Assembly (NCBI GenBank): GCA_030447445.1
Contig: JAUJOW010000001.1
Coordinates: 338,163-402,162 of the forward strand
DNA: 64,000 nt
Origin: Acidimicrobiales bacterium
GTDB lineage: Bacteria > Actinomycetota > Acidimicrobiia > Acidimicrobiales > Iamiaceae
Reading direction: 5' to 3'
Shown here: positions 11,295-19,384 of the stretch, piece by piece
Numbering within the stretch: the first letter of the stretch is position 1
Layout of the letters: each line of letters starts with the position of its first letter
Program-made: the position numbers and the translations under genes
The notes under the pieces: generated by a model
Database searches by the model: none
The model's input: only the letters and a program-made list of their open reading frames with translations
What the model was told of the DNA's origin: nothing

Positions 11295-12410
11295 TCACCT
11301 GGCGGGGCTCACCGCCGGCCCGAGCGGGAGGAGGACGGCCCAGGCTGCGAGCGCCACGACCATCGATGCGCCGATCGCCCACCAGTAGCCGCTGGCGTCG
11401 ATGACCTCACCGGCCAACGGCGGGCCGACCAGGGCGCCCAGCCCGGCCCCGGTGTAGAGGAAGCCGATGAGCCCGCCGAGACCGGCGGTGCCGAACACCT
11501 CGGCCACCACCGCCGGCGACAGGGCGATGAACCCGCCGTAGGCGCTCCCCATGACGATGGCGAACGCCACGAGCCACGGGTACGAGGGGGCCACGAGCCA
11601 CATCCCGTAGCTGAGGCCCATGACGAGGAAGCAGGCCCGGTACGTACGGACCCGGCCGATGCGGTCGGCCACGACGCCGAGCACGAGCCGTCCGGCGATG
11701 CTGGCGCCAGCTACGACGGCGACGAGGGCGGCGGCTGCCACCTCCCCTGCGCCCTGATCCTCGGCGAAGTCCGGCAGGTAGACGAAGACCTGGAAGAGGG
11801 CGAGCGACAACAGGACGGCGGACCCGTACAGGAGCAGGAACGGCCGGGTCCTGATCACCTGCCCGAGCGGGAGGGTGGCGGCGGTGGTGACCGGGCGGGG
11901 AGGGCGCTCGGCGAGGACAGCGGCGAGAACGAGGATGCTCGTGGCCACCACCGCGTACGCCACGTACGTGGTGCGCCAGCCGATCCGGTCGATCAGCGAC
12001 GCCGCCAACGGGGAGGCGACGACGGTGCCGAGCCCGATGCCGGCGACGGCGACGCCGAGGGCGGCGCTGCGCCGGCGGTCGAACCACCCGCCCACCATCG
12101 CCACCATGGGCACGTACCCGCAGGCCACCCCGATGCCGACGCCCAGCCCGTAGCTGACGTAGCCGAGCTCGATCGACTGGACCCTGGACGTCGCCAGGAG
12201 GCCGGTTCCCATGACCGCGGCTCCGGTGAGCAGCACGGGCCGAGGACCGAAGCGGTCAACGGCAGGGCCGCTGGCGGCGCCGAGGACGAAGTACAAGAAG
12301 GCGGTGATGGAGAAGACCAGTGAGGTCGCGCTCCGCCCGGATCCGAACTCGTCGGACATCGGGGTGAAGAAGGCACCGAAGCTGTAGGCGACGCCGAAGA
12401 CGGCGAACAT
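11295..12410 (-). CDS. MFS transporter, OFA/monocarboxylate-like
   Basis: A major facilitator of the oxalate/formate antiporter or monocarboxylate type: GVAYSFGAFFTPMSDEFG in the first helix pair, DRFGPRPVLLTGA between helices 2 and 3 (motif A region) and the RIGRVRTYR loop in the second half. ATG 12410 gives 371 residues but cuts into the first membrane helix; the reading frame continues upstream through RAWRAVVAATLS to an in-frame stop at 12480-12482 with no ATG, GTG or TTG. The true start may be a rare codon such as CTG, or the start has been damaged. It is downstream of RNase J on the same strand. Substrate unknown. Confidence 0.75.
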   Translation of the reverse strand: MFAVFGVAYSFGAFFTPMSDEFGSGRSATSLVFSITAFLYFVLGAASGPAVDRFGPRPVLLTGAAVMGTGLLATSRVQSIELGYVSYGLGVGIGVACGYVPMVAMVGGWFDRRRSAALGVAVAGIGLGTVVASPLAASLIDRIGWRTTYVAYAVVATSILVLAAVLAERPPRPVTTAATLPLGQVIRTRPFLLLYGSAVLLSLALFQVFVYLPDFAEDQGAGEVAAAALVAVVAGASIAGRLVLGVVADRIGRVRTYRACFLVMGLSYGMWLVAPSYPWLVAFAIVMGSAYGGFIALSPAVVAEVFGTAGLGGLIGFLYTGAGLGALVGPPLAGEVIDASGYWWAIGASMVVALAAWAVLLPLGPAVSPAR

Positions 12411-12479
12411 GGACAGGGTGGCGGCAACGACGGCTCGCCACGCCCGCCTCGAATCGAGCTCCGGCGCCCCAGGCAGTCG

Positions 12480-14150
12480 TCAGGCCTCCATGACCACGGG
12501 GACGATCATGGGGCGTCGGCGGGTGCGGTCGCTCACGAACCGTCCGGTGGACCGGCGGACGATCCGCTGGAGCGACTCGATGTCGGTGCTGGCGTCGCCG
12601 GCGAAGGCTTCCTTCAGCTCCTGGGCGACGACCTGGCGGCACTCGTCGAGGAGGTCTTCGGCCTCGGGGGCGTGGACCCAGCCCCGGGTGATGACCTCGG
12701 GACCGGTGATGATGGCTCCGGTCCTGACGTCGACGGCCACGATCACCACCACCACCCCCTCGTCGGCCAGGACCCGTCGGTCCCGCAGGACACCACGGCC
12801 CACGTCGCCGATGCCGGTGCCGTCGACGTAGAGGTAGCCGGCCGGCACCCGGGAGCCTCGGCGGATGCCGCGCTCGTCGACCACGAGCTGGTCGCCGTCC
12901 TCGCAGAGGAGGACCTGGTCGGCGGCCACGCCCATCTCCCGGGCGATGCGGGCGTGGGTCACGAGGTGGCGGTACTCGCCGTGCACCGGTACGAACCAGT
13001 CGGGCCGGGTGATGGACAGGATGGTCTTCAGCTCCTCCTGCTTGGCGTGGCCGGTGGCGTGCACGTCGTCGACGCCCGAGTGCACCACCTCGACGCCGAT
13101 GCGCACGAGGCCGTCGATCACCTTGGAGACGTTCATCTCGTTGCCGGGGATCGGGTGGGAGCTGAGGATGACGGTGTCTTCGGGGGTGAGCTTGAGCCAG
13201 CGGCTCTCGTTGGCGGCCATGAGGGTCAGCGCCGACATCGGCTCGCCCTGGGACCCGGTGGAGATGATGCACACCTTCCCGGGGGGGAGGTCGCCCACGT
13301 CGTCGATGTCGCGGAGGTGGCGGTCGGGGATGCGCAGCAGCCCCATCTCCCGGGCCAGGCGCACGTTCTTCTTCATCGACAGGCCGAGCGTGGCCACCAC
13401 CCGGTCGAAGGCGATGGCGGCGTCGGCGATCTGTTGGATGCGGTGGATGTGGCTGGCGAAGCAGGCGGTGACGATGCGCCGGCCGGCGTGGGCGTGGAAC
13501 AGGTCGTAGAGGACCTTGCCCACCGACCGCTCGGACCGGGAGTGACCGTGCTGGTCGGCGTTGGTGGAGTCCGAGAGCAGCAGGCGCACGCCCTCGTTCT
13601 GGGCGATGGCGCCCATGACCCCGAGGTCGGTCAGGCGCCCGTCGACGGGTGTGAGGTCCAGCTTGAAGTCCCCGGTGTGCAGGATGGTGCCCTGCGGTGT
13701 GTGGAACGCGGTGGCGAACCCGTGGGGCACCGAGTGGGTGACCGGGATGAACTCGCAGTCGAAGGGGCCGAACCGGCGCCGCTCGTTGTCCTCCACGACC
13801 AGGAAGTCGGTGCGGTCGAGGAGGCCGGCCTCGTCGATGCGGTTGCGGGCCAGGCCGAGGCTGAGCGCCGAGCCGATGATCGGGAACGACAGCTCCCGGA
13901 GCAGGAACGACAGCGCCCCCATGTGGTCCTCGTGGCCGTGGGTGACGATGCAGCCCTCGATGCGGTCACCCTGCTCCCGCAGCCAGGTGAAGTCGGGCAG
14001 GACGAGGTCGATGCCGAGCATGTCGGCGTCGGGGAACATGAGCCCGCAGTCGAGCAACATGATCCGCCCCTCGACCTCGATGGCCGCGCAGTTCCGGCCG
14101 ATCTCCCCCAGGCCGCCGAGGAAGGTGACACGGACGGGCGCAGCAGACAC
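12480..14150 (-). CDS. rnj: Ribonuclease J
   Basis: A 556-residue metallo-beta-lactamase/beta-CASP ribonuclease that performs 5'-3' exonuclease and endonuclease steps in RNA processing and decay. The zinc motif HGHEDHMGA starts near residue 71; LHTGDFKLD, the ATGHAKQEE beta-CASP motif and PVHGEYRH are all present. Length matches the family. It starts at GTG 14150, 7 nt after a TAGGCT hexamer. With pnp and rpsO elsewhere in the window, much of the RNA-decay machinery is here. Its place between dapA and ftsK is typical of actinobacteria. Confidence 0.95.
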   Translation of the reverse strand: MSAAPVRVTFLGGLGEIGRNCAAIEVEGRIMLLDCGLMFPDADMLGIDLVLPDFTWLREQGDRIEGCIVTHGHEDHMGALSFLLRELSFPIIGSALSLGLARNRIDEAGLLDRTDFLVVEDNERRRFGPFDCEFIPVTHSVPHGFATAFHTPQGTILHTGDFKLDLTPVDGRLTDLGVMGAIAQNEGVRLLLSDSTNADQHGHSRSERSVGKVLYDLFHAHAGRRIVTACFASHIHRIQQIADAAIAFDRVVATLGLSMKKNVRLAREMGLLRIPDRHLRDIDDVGDLPPGKVCIISTGSQGEPMSALTLMAANESRWLKLTPEDTVILSSHPIPGNEMNVSKVIDGLVRIGVEVVHSGVDDVHATGHAKQEELKTILSITRPDWFVPVHGEYRHLVTHARIAREMGVAADQVLLCEDGDQLVVDERGIRRGSRVPAGYLYVDGTGIGDVGRGVLRDRRVLADEGVVVVIVAVDVRTGAIITGPEVITRGWVHAPEAEDLLDECRQVVAQELKEAFAGDASTDIESLQRIVRRSTGRFVSDRTRRRPMIVPVVMEA

Positions 14151-14157
14151 GGGCCGG

Positions 14158-14163
14158 AGCCTA
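14158..14163 (-). promoter_or_regulatory. -10-like box TAGGCT for rnj
   Basis: TAGGCT on the minus strand, 7 nt before GTG 14150, with no ribosome-binding site: a leaderless start is likely. Confidence 0.5.
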
Positions 14164-14190
14164 CGGCTCTCGTGAGTGGCTACGGACGGT

Positions 14191-15093
14191 TCAGGCGACG
14201 GCGGCCAGCTCGAGCTGGTCGAGGATCTCCCGGGCCCGGTCGACGAGGCCGGGAGGCGGCGGGCCGAGCGGGAGACGGCACTCCCCCACGGCCAGACCGA
14301 GCACACCGAGGAGAGCCTTGGTGGGGATGGGGTTGGGGGCGGTGTCGCCGTTCTCGTAGGCGAAGGATGGGAGCAGCCGGGCGTTGACAGACCGGGCCCG
14401 GGCCGTGTCACCGGCCCTCCACGCCGTGAAGAGGTCCTGGTGGAGGGCGGCCGTCCAGTGGGTGGCCACGCCGATGGTGGCCACGGCGCCGACGGCGAGG
14501 AACGGCAGCGTGAGGGCGTCGTCGCCGCTGTAGATCTCGAAGCCGTCCGGGGCGGCGGCCGCCAACCGCGCCGTCTCGGCCGGGCTGCCACCGGCGTCCT
14601 TCACCCCGGCCAGGTTGGCGACGTCGGCGGCCAGGCGCAGCAGCGTGGCGGTCTCGACCTTGCGACCGGTGCGGACAGGGATGTCGTAGACGAGCACCGG
14701 GAGGTGGGTGGCGGCGGCCACGGCCCGGAAGTGGGCCTCGATCCCGGCCTGCGCCGGCCGGCTGTAGTACGGGGTGACGGCCAGGATGCCGTCGACGCCC
14801 ACGTCGGTGGCGGCCCGGGTGAGCGCCACCGAGCGGGCGGTGTCGTAGGTGCCGGTGCCGGCCACGAGCGGCACGGCCACCGCCGCCCGCACGGCCCGCC
14901 ACAGCGCCACCTTCTCGTCGTCGGACAGCGTCGGCGCCTCACCGGTGGTGCCGGCCAGGACGAGGCCGTCGTTGCCCTGTTCGACCAGCCATCGGGCCAG
15001 GTCGGCGGCGGCGCCGGTGTCCAGCCGTCCGTCGCCCCCGAAGGGGGTCACCATGGCCGTCAGCACGCTGCCGAAGCGGGGCGGCTCGCTCAC
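14191..15093 (-). CDS. dapA: 4-hydroxy-tetrahydrodipicolinate synthase
   Basis: A 300-residue TIM-barrel enzyme that condenses pyruvate with aspartate semialdehyde on the way to diaminopimelate and lysine. The pyruvate loop GTTGEAPTL (48-56), Tyr136 in VLVYDIP and the Schiff-base lysine in GVKDAGGSP (Lys165) are present. The GTG start at 15093 forms a GTGA overlap with the upstream winged-helix gene. dapB is about 6 kb away on the same strand, so both committed enzymes of the pathway are in the window. The YDIPVRTG variant replaces the commoner YNxPGRT. Confidence 0.93.
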   Translation of the reverse strand: MSEPPRFGSVLTAMVTPFGGDGRLDTGAAADLARWLVEQGNDGLVLAGTTGEAPTLSDDEKVALWRAVRAAVAVPLVAGTGTYDTARSVALTRAATDVGVDGILAVTPYYSRPAQAGIEAHFRAVAAATHLPVLVYDIPVRTGRKVETATLLRLAADVANLAGVKDAGGSPAETARLAAAAPDGFEIYSGDDALTLPFLAVGAVATIGVATHWTAALHQDLFTAWRAGDTARARSVNARLLPSFAYENGDTAPNPIPTKALLGVLGLAVGECRLPLGPPPPGLVDRAREILDQLELAAVA

Positions 15094-15725
15094 CCTGCTC
15101 GGGCCTCCTCCGCCCGCTCGATCCCGAGGGTGGCGAGCAGGTCCTCGTGGAGCTCGAACCAGACGGTGTGGTAGGAGTCGACCAGCGGGCTGGTGAACCA
15201 GTCGCCCTCGCCGACACGGACCCGTTCGAGCGCCGTGGCCAGGCGGCGACCGTAGCCGGCGAAGCGGTCGAGGGCGGCGCCGAGGTCGGCGCAGACGGGC
15301 TGGGCGGTGGCGTCGACGGCGGCCAGGCGCTCGACCACGGCGGCGTCGTGGGCGGCGTCGGTGTGGTCGTTCACGGTCTGAGTGGCCTCGTCCCGCACCT
15401 GCCACGCCGTGCAGGTGGCCATCAGCTCGGGGTTGACGGCGAGGAACCGCCGGTAGGCGTCCTCGACGGCGGGCCGGGCGCCGACGGCGTCGAGCTGGTC
15501 GGTCAGCCGCCGGCGGACCTCGGCCCGCCCCGACGGCGTGAGGAGCCAGCCGGCGAGGCGGCCGTGGCGACGGCGGGCCAGGCCGACCGACTCCGCCTCG
15601 ACCAGCACGCCTTCGACCTCCGCCGGGTCGACCTCGAGCGATGCCGCCAGCGGGTCGATCGAGGCGAACCCTCGCCGCCCCAGCCCGTGGAGCACGGCGA
15701 GGGAGGATGGGGTCGGGCCGGCCAC
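15090..15725 (-). CDS. Winged-helix DNA-binding-like protein, unknown function
   Basis: A 211-residue protein. Residues 1-75 look like a MarR-type winged helix (helices, then the wing AGWLLTPSGRAEVRRRL), followed by a helical domain with VNPELMATCTAWQV and a conserved-looking end, SYHTVWFELHEDLL. It starts at GTG 15725, 6 nt after TACTCT, and is translationally coupled to dapA by a GTGA overlap. The context would allow a regulator of lysine or cell-wall synthesis, but no ligand or target can be read from the sequence. Homologues of this form are common beside dikinase or desaturase genes in actinobacteria; that recollection is weak evidence. Confidence 0.7.
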   Translation of the reverse strand: MAGPTPSSLAVLHGLGRRGFASIDPLAASLEVDPAEVEGVLVEAESVGLARRRHGRLAGWLLTPSGRAEVRRRLTDQLDAVGARPAVEDAYRRFLAVNPELMATCTAWQVRDEATQTVNDHTDAAHDAAVVERLAAVDATAQPVCADLGAALDRFAGYGRRLATALERVRVGEGDWFTSPLVDSYHTVWFELHEDLLATLGIERAEEARAG

Positions 15726-15731
15726 GAGCCG

Positions 15732-15737
15732 AGAGTA
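15732..15737 (-). promoter_or_regulatory. -10-like box TACTCT for winged-helix/dapA operon
   Basis: TACTCT on the minus strand, 6 nt before GTG 15725, with no Shine-Dalgarno sequence. Same arrangement as the divergent DUF2237 promoter. Confidence 0.5.
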
Positions 15738-15750
15738 CCCGCAGCGCGAC

Positions 15751-15783
15751 GGGGCCGCCCCCTCCTGTGGAGGGGGCGGCCCC
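15751..15783 (-). terminator. Perfect 15-bp hairpin after ferritin-like gene
   Basis: A 15-bp perfect inverted repeat with a TGT loop, 31 bp downstream of the stop at 15814 and just ahead of the next promoter. It lacks a U-tract on either strand, so it may stop transcription without one or protect mRNA ends. The stem is entirely G/C/T rich and very stable. Confidence 0.75.
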
Positions 15784-15813
15784 GGTTCGCTCGGCCTGAT
15801 GGGAGGGGGTGGT

Positions 15814-16944
15814 TCAGGCCGAACGCCTGTCGTCGCTGCCCGCCCCCGGGCTCAGCGCGAACGCATCGTACTCCTCGCCGGTGTCCTGCCAGTCCTCGAA
15901 CTGGATGACACCGAGCTCGCCGAACCGCTGGCGCAACCAGCCGTCCCCGGCGTCGAGGAGTCCGAGCTTCTTGCAGTTGGGCACGATCTTGGTGAACAGC
16001 ATCTGCTGGAACAGCGCCCGCTGCGGAGAGGCCATCACCAGGGGGAGCACCTTGCGGGGCTCGATGCCCATGCGCTCCCAGACCTCCTGTTGGAGGAAGC
16101 GGTCGCGCATGCGCACGGCGGCCTCGAAGGCGAACTCCTGGCGCTCGCGGATCTCGGCCTGGGACAGCTCGGCGTAGTACTCCTTCAGCGACAGCACGCC
16201 GAAGGCGACGTGGCGAGCCTCGTCGCTCATCACGTAGCGCAGGAGCTGCTTGAGCAGCGGGTCGGGTGTCGTCTGGTGGGCGAGGCTGAAGGCGGCCAGG
16301 GCCAGGCCCTCCACCATGATCTGCATGCCCAGGTAGGTCATGTCCCAGCGGCTGTCGTCGATGATGTCGTCGAGCAGCATCTTCAGGTGCGAGTTGATCG
16401 GGTAGTGGCCCGACAGCTTGGTGTCGAGGTACTTGGCGAAGACCTCGACGTGGCGGGCCTCGTCCATCACCTGGGTGGCGGCGTAGTACTTGGCGTCGAT
16501 CCACGGCACCGTCTCGACGATCTTGGCCGTGCACAGCAGTGCGCCTTGCTCGCCGTGCAGGAACTGGGACAGCGTCCAGTTCTGGGACTCGATGCCCATC
16601 TTCACCCAGTCCTGGTCGGTCCAGTGCTCGAACCCGGTGCCGGTGAGGTCCATGCCGTCGTCGAGGCCGGCGCCGGCGGCGGCGTTGGCCAGCACCACCT
16701 GCTCCTGGTCGACGTCGGTCTCCCACGGAAGGTCGGTCTCGCCGTTCCACTGAGAGGTCTTGGCCTTCTCGTAGAGCTTGTTGAGGGCCGGCCGCTCGCC
16801 CTTCTCGTAGTTCCACGTGAAGATGGCGTCGGCGTTGTCCTCGACGGCGTGGACCAGTTCGTCCACGTCGGTGTTGGTGATCGAGAGGATGGCCTCGAGA
16901 TCATTGACGTCGGCCCGGCCGATGAGGTGCTCGGTGGAGGACAT
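15814..16944 (-). CDS. Diiron ferritin-like oxidase/oxygenase
   Basis: A 376-residue four-helix-bundle protein with a complete carboxylate-bridged diiron ligand set: Glu132 (HGEQGA), Glu162 and His165 (DEARHVE), Glu212 (VEGLAL) and Glu242 with His245 (DEARHVA). The pattern E, ExxH, E, ExxH fits the ferritin-like superfamily that includes AurF-type N-oxygenases and R2-like oxidases; it is not a storage ferritin, being too long. ATG 16944 is preceded by AAGGGAG with good spacing. It is 5 bp downstream of a TetR gene, so probably co-transcribed with and controlled by that regulator. The substrate is unknown. Confidence 0.8.
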   Translation of the reverse strand: MSSTEHLIGRADVNDLEAILSITNTDVDELVHAVEDNADAIFTWNYEKGERPALNKLYEKAKTSQWNGETDLPWETDVDQEQVVLANAAAGAGLDDGMDLTGTGFEHWTDQDWVKMGIESQNWTLSQFLHGEQGALLCTAKIVETVPWIDAKYYAATQVMDEARHVEVFAKYLDTKLSGHYPINSHLKMLLDDIIDDSRWDMTYLGMQIMVEGLALAAFSLAHQTTPDPLLKQLLRYVMSDEARHVAFGVLSLKEYYAELSQAEIRERQEFAFEAAVRMRDRFLQQEVWERMGIEPRKVLPLVMASPQRALFQQMLFTKIVPNCKKLGLLDAGDGWLRQRFGELGVIQFEDWQDTGEEYDAFALSPGAGSDDRRSA

Positions 16945-16949
16945 GGCGT

Positions 16950-17615
16950 TCAGCTCCCTTGGAGGGCGGGTACGAGGGTGGGCGGTGTGTGGGTCTGGGT
17001 CCCGGTCTCGGCCACCGGACGGGTGGCGGGGGCCAGGGCCGGCACCAAGAAGCGGTGGACGAGGGCTCGAGCGTCGTTCGGGTCGGCGAGGTCGACGCCG
17101 GGAGCGGGGTTGAACAGGTACGACAGGACCATCCGCCCGACCCACTCGGCGGCCCAGGGCCCGGCCTCGAGACCGACGAAGCGAGCCAGGTGGGGACCGA
17201 CGGACGCGGCGGCCACCGCGAACAGGCGGTCGAGGGCGGCGAAGCCGAGGTAGGGCAGGACAACCTCGGGCTCGTGGCGCAGCACGAAGCGGAGGGCGTC
17301 GTGGTCAGCGGCGACCCGCGACGTCGAGGTCACGGCGGCGACGAGGGCGTCTTCCAGGTCGGTGGCGGCGTCGATCTGGGCGACGGTGGCGGCGAAGAAG
17401 CGATCGACCTCCCGACGACCGAGCACCGCGAAGAGCTCGTCCTTGCCTCCCGGGAACCTGCGGTAGACGGTCGCCCGCCCGCAGCGGGCCTCCTTGGCCA
17501 CGTCGGCGACGGTGGTCTTGGCCACGCCCCAACGGGCGATCATGGTCAGCGCCGCATCGAGGATCCGCTGCTCGAGGACGCCGTCGGCCCGACCCGATCG
17601 TTCCTCGCTGACCAC
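16950..17615 (-). CDS. TetR-family regulator 1
   Basis: A 221-residue TetR regulator. The helix-turn-helix lies at about residues 30-62 (TTVADVAKEARCGRATVYRRFPGG), with a helical ligand domain behind it. It starts at GTG 17615, immediately next to a perfect inverted repeat at 17620-17644 that is a likely self-operator. Five bp separate its stop from the diiron protein gene. Paired with a second TetR gene upstream whose DNA-binding helix is similar (RATVYRHFPGG), suggesting duplication or related operators. Ligand unknown. Confidence 0.88.
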   Translation of the reverse strand: MVSEERSGRADGVLEQRILDAALTMIARWGVAKTTVADVAKEARCGRATVYRRFPGGKDELFAVLGRREVDRFFAATVAQIDAATDLEDALVAAVTSTSRVAADHDALRFVLRHEPEVVLPYLGFAALDRLFAVAAASVGPHLARFVGLEAGPWAAEWVGRMVLSYLFNPAPGVDLADPNDARALVHRFLVPALAPATRPVAETGTQTHTPPTLVPALQGS

Positions 17616-17619
17616 GCCC

Positions 17620-17644
17620 GAGACACTAAGACCGTGAGTGTCTC
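17620..17644. promoter_or_regulatory. Inverted repeat, probable TetR operator
   Basis: GAGACACT (17620-17627), 9-bp spacer, AGTGTCTC (17637-17644): a perfect 8-bp inverted repeat with half-sites 17 bp centre to centre, in the 33-bp gap between the two tetR genes. TetR dimers commonly bind such sites; assignment to one of these two regulators is inference. Confidence 0.65.
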
Positions 17645-17648
17645 ATCG

Positions 17649-18239
17649 TCAAGCATCGGGCGCGGACGGCGCCGCCCGCAGCACACCGGTGAGCAGCTGG
17701 GTGCGCACCAGGCGGCGGACCTCGGCCGGGTCGGTCAGGTCCCAGCCACCGGCGGCCACGATGAACGACAAGACGTTGCGGGCCAGCCAGTCGGCAGCCG
17801 CTTCGGCGCTCAGGCCGTCGACCAGCGGCTCGTCCTCGAGCAACGGCTCGAAGTAGCCCCTGAGCACGGCCAGCACCAGCGGGCCGGTGAGGGTGAGCTG
17901 TGGCAGCAGGCGATCGGGTTCGGTGTCGACGACCTTCTGGAGGACATCGTGCTCGGCCACCGCTCGGTGGGCGAAGGCCAGACCCCGTTCGAGCCGGGTG
18001 GCGAAGTCGGGGGCGCCGTCGACGTGGCGGCCGAGCCGGGCGAAGAAGCGGCCGACCTCCCAGGTGATCGTCTCGCTGATGAGCTGGTCGCGACCGCCCG
18101 GGAAGTGCCGGTACACCGTTGCCCGGGACAGGCCGGCGGCCCGGGCGGCGTCGTCCATGGTGGTCTTGCCCAGACCGGCCCGGCCGATGCAACCGACGGT
18201 GGCGGCGAGGATGCGGGAGCGAGGGTCGTCGTCGCCCAC
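17649..18239 (-). CDS. TetR-family regulator 2
   Basis: A 196-residue TetR regulator with a helix-turn-helix at about residues 28-52 (TTMDDAARAAGLSRATVYRHFPGG) and a TetR_C-like helical domain. It follows the SURF1 gene by 18 bp and precedes TetR 1 by 33 bp on the same strand. The recognition helix shares RATVYR(H/R)FPGG with TetR 1, as in many family members, so shared binding to the operator between them is possible. No ligand can be inferred. Confidence 0.86.
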   Translation of the reverse strand: MGDDDPRSRILAATVGCIGRAGLGKTTMDDAARAAGLSRATVYRHFPGGRDQLISETITWEVGRFFARLGRHVDGAPDFATRLERGLAFAHRAVAEHDVLQKVVDTEPDRLLPQLTLTGPLVLAVLRGYFEPLLEDEPLVDGLSAEAAADWLARNVLSFIVAAGGWDLTDPAEVRRLVRTQLLTGVLRAAPSAPDA

Positions 18240-18257
18240 GGCGGTCGAGCCGGCAGC

Positions 18258-19115
18258 TCAGGGGGCCGGACGGTCGCCGGCGATCGGGTCGAGGCGGGGA
18301 TCTCCTGGCAGCACGACATCGTGGGGGTCGGGCCGGTCGTCGTGGGACCGGTCGGCGTCGTCCTCGTCGGCTCGCTCCCGCGCGTTGCGGCGCAGGATGA
18401 GCGGGTAGCCCACCACGGCGATGAGCGAGAAGGTGAACCACTGCCCGGCGTAGCTCAGGTGGGGGCCCTCGTCGAGCTCGGGTGGCGGCAGGAGTCGGGG
18501 GGCGGAGCGGCCCGGGCGGGGGTCCTGGTCGGTGAGCTGAACCCACGCCGGTACGACGTCGCCATCGAGCTGGCGGGCCAGGCGGCCGAGGTCGACCCGG
18601 GCCAGCGTGGCCAGCTCTCCCGTGGGCGGGTCAGCCGCCCCGAAGTCGCCCCGGGTCTGGGTTCCCTGCAGGAAGCCCCGTACCGTGACGGGCCCGGCCG
18701 GGGTGGGGAGCTCCTCGGGCACGGCCTTGAGGGCGCCGCTGTTGGGGATCCACCCGCGGTTGACCACCACGATGGAGCCGTCGGATCGACGCAGCGGGGC
18801 CAGCACCCACGAGCCGGGCGCCCCCTCCAGGCTCCGCCCCCGCACCAGGACCTGCTCGCCGGGCAGGTAGGTGCCCCGGACGCTGACCCGTCGGAAGGCG
18901 ACGGCGGGGCCGGCGCTGAGCCCGTCGGCTGGGCTGATGACCTCTTCCACGGGGACGTTCGGCTCCGACAGCCTGGACGACACGACGGCGTTGCGGTCCC
19001 GTCGCTCGTCGAGTCGACGGAGCTGCCAGAACCCCAGGTTCACCATGACCACCACCAGCGCGAGGACGAAGAGGTGGGACAGGATCCAGCGGGGTCGCAG
19101 GGCGAACCGGTACAT
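18258..19115 (-). CDS. SURF1-family protein
   Basis: A 285-residue SURF1-like membrane protein that helps assemble heme a3 in cytochrome c oxidase. One transmembrane helix is at about residues 11-30, followed by NLGFWQLRRLDER, a typical SURF1 opening. The extracytoplasmic domain has the RRVSVRGTY and VVVNRGWIP motifs, and a second helix is near 224-242 (WFTFSLIAVVGYPLIL). The C-terminal 35 residues are charged and probably disordered. It starts at ATG 19115, 8 nt after TACCCT. No oxidase subunit genes are in the window. Confidence 0.88.
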   Translation of the reverse strand: MYRFALRPRWILSHLFVLALVVVMVNLGFWQLRRLDERRDRNAVVSSRLSEPNVPVEEVISPADGLSAGPAVAFRRVSVRGTYLPGEQVLVRGRSLEGAPGSWVLAPLRRSDGSIVVVNRGWIPNSGALKAVPEELPTPAGPVTVRGFLQGTQTRGDFGAADPPTGELATLARVDLGRLARQLDGDVVPAWVQLTDQDPRPGRSAPRLLPPPELDEGPHLSYAGQWFTFSLIAVVGYPLILRRNARERADEDDADRSHDDRPDPHDVVLPGDPRLDPIAGDRPAP

Positions 19116-19123
19116 CGACGCTC

Positions 19124-19129
19124 AGGGTA
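19124..19129 (-). promoter_or_regulatory. -10-like box TACCCT for SURF1 gene
   Basis: TACCCT on the minus strand, 8 nt before ATG 19115, with no Shine-Dalgarno sequence. It lies just outside repeat copy A. Confidence 0.4.
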
Positions 19130-19136
19130 GGGGCTG

Positions 19137-19240
19137 GGTTGTGCGGATGGGTCACGTCGTGTCTTCGAAAGCAGTGCGGCTTCGCCGCAGTACGCGCCGT
19201 GCTCGATGGAGGCCTCGCCTATCGGCTCGGCCTCTTATGC
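19137..19240 (+). repeat. Dispersed two-hairpin repeat, copy A
   Basis: A 104-bp intergenic repeat, about 88% identical by hand alignment to copy C (57911-58014) and similar to copy B (30992-31094, opposite strand). It contains a short hairpin TGCGGC-TTC-GCCGCA and a longer one whose arms GAGGCC/GGCCTC and GCC/GGC flank a TC/TC internal loop and a TATC apical loop. This copy lies between the divergent SURF1 and DedA genes. The rest of the 19116-19384 gap holds nothing I recognise. Confidence 0.85.
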
Positions 19241-19384
19241 TCGGCCTCGAACGGCCGGGGCCGGGGACGGCCCGGAGATCGGTGGAGGCCATGCGGATCC
19301 CACGCCAGCATGTCGAGGACGGCGCCCGGCGGGCCGCCCCCGTCGCTACCGCGTCGGGACCCTGACCGGCGGCGGTCCCGGTCC

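Noticed and set aside
19137..19240. Repeat copies as a short conserved peptide gene
   Set aside because: Copies A and C share a frame, but differences change amino acids, and copy B has an indel; the conserved parts are the hairpins.
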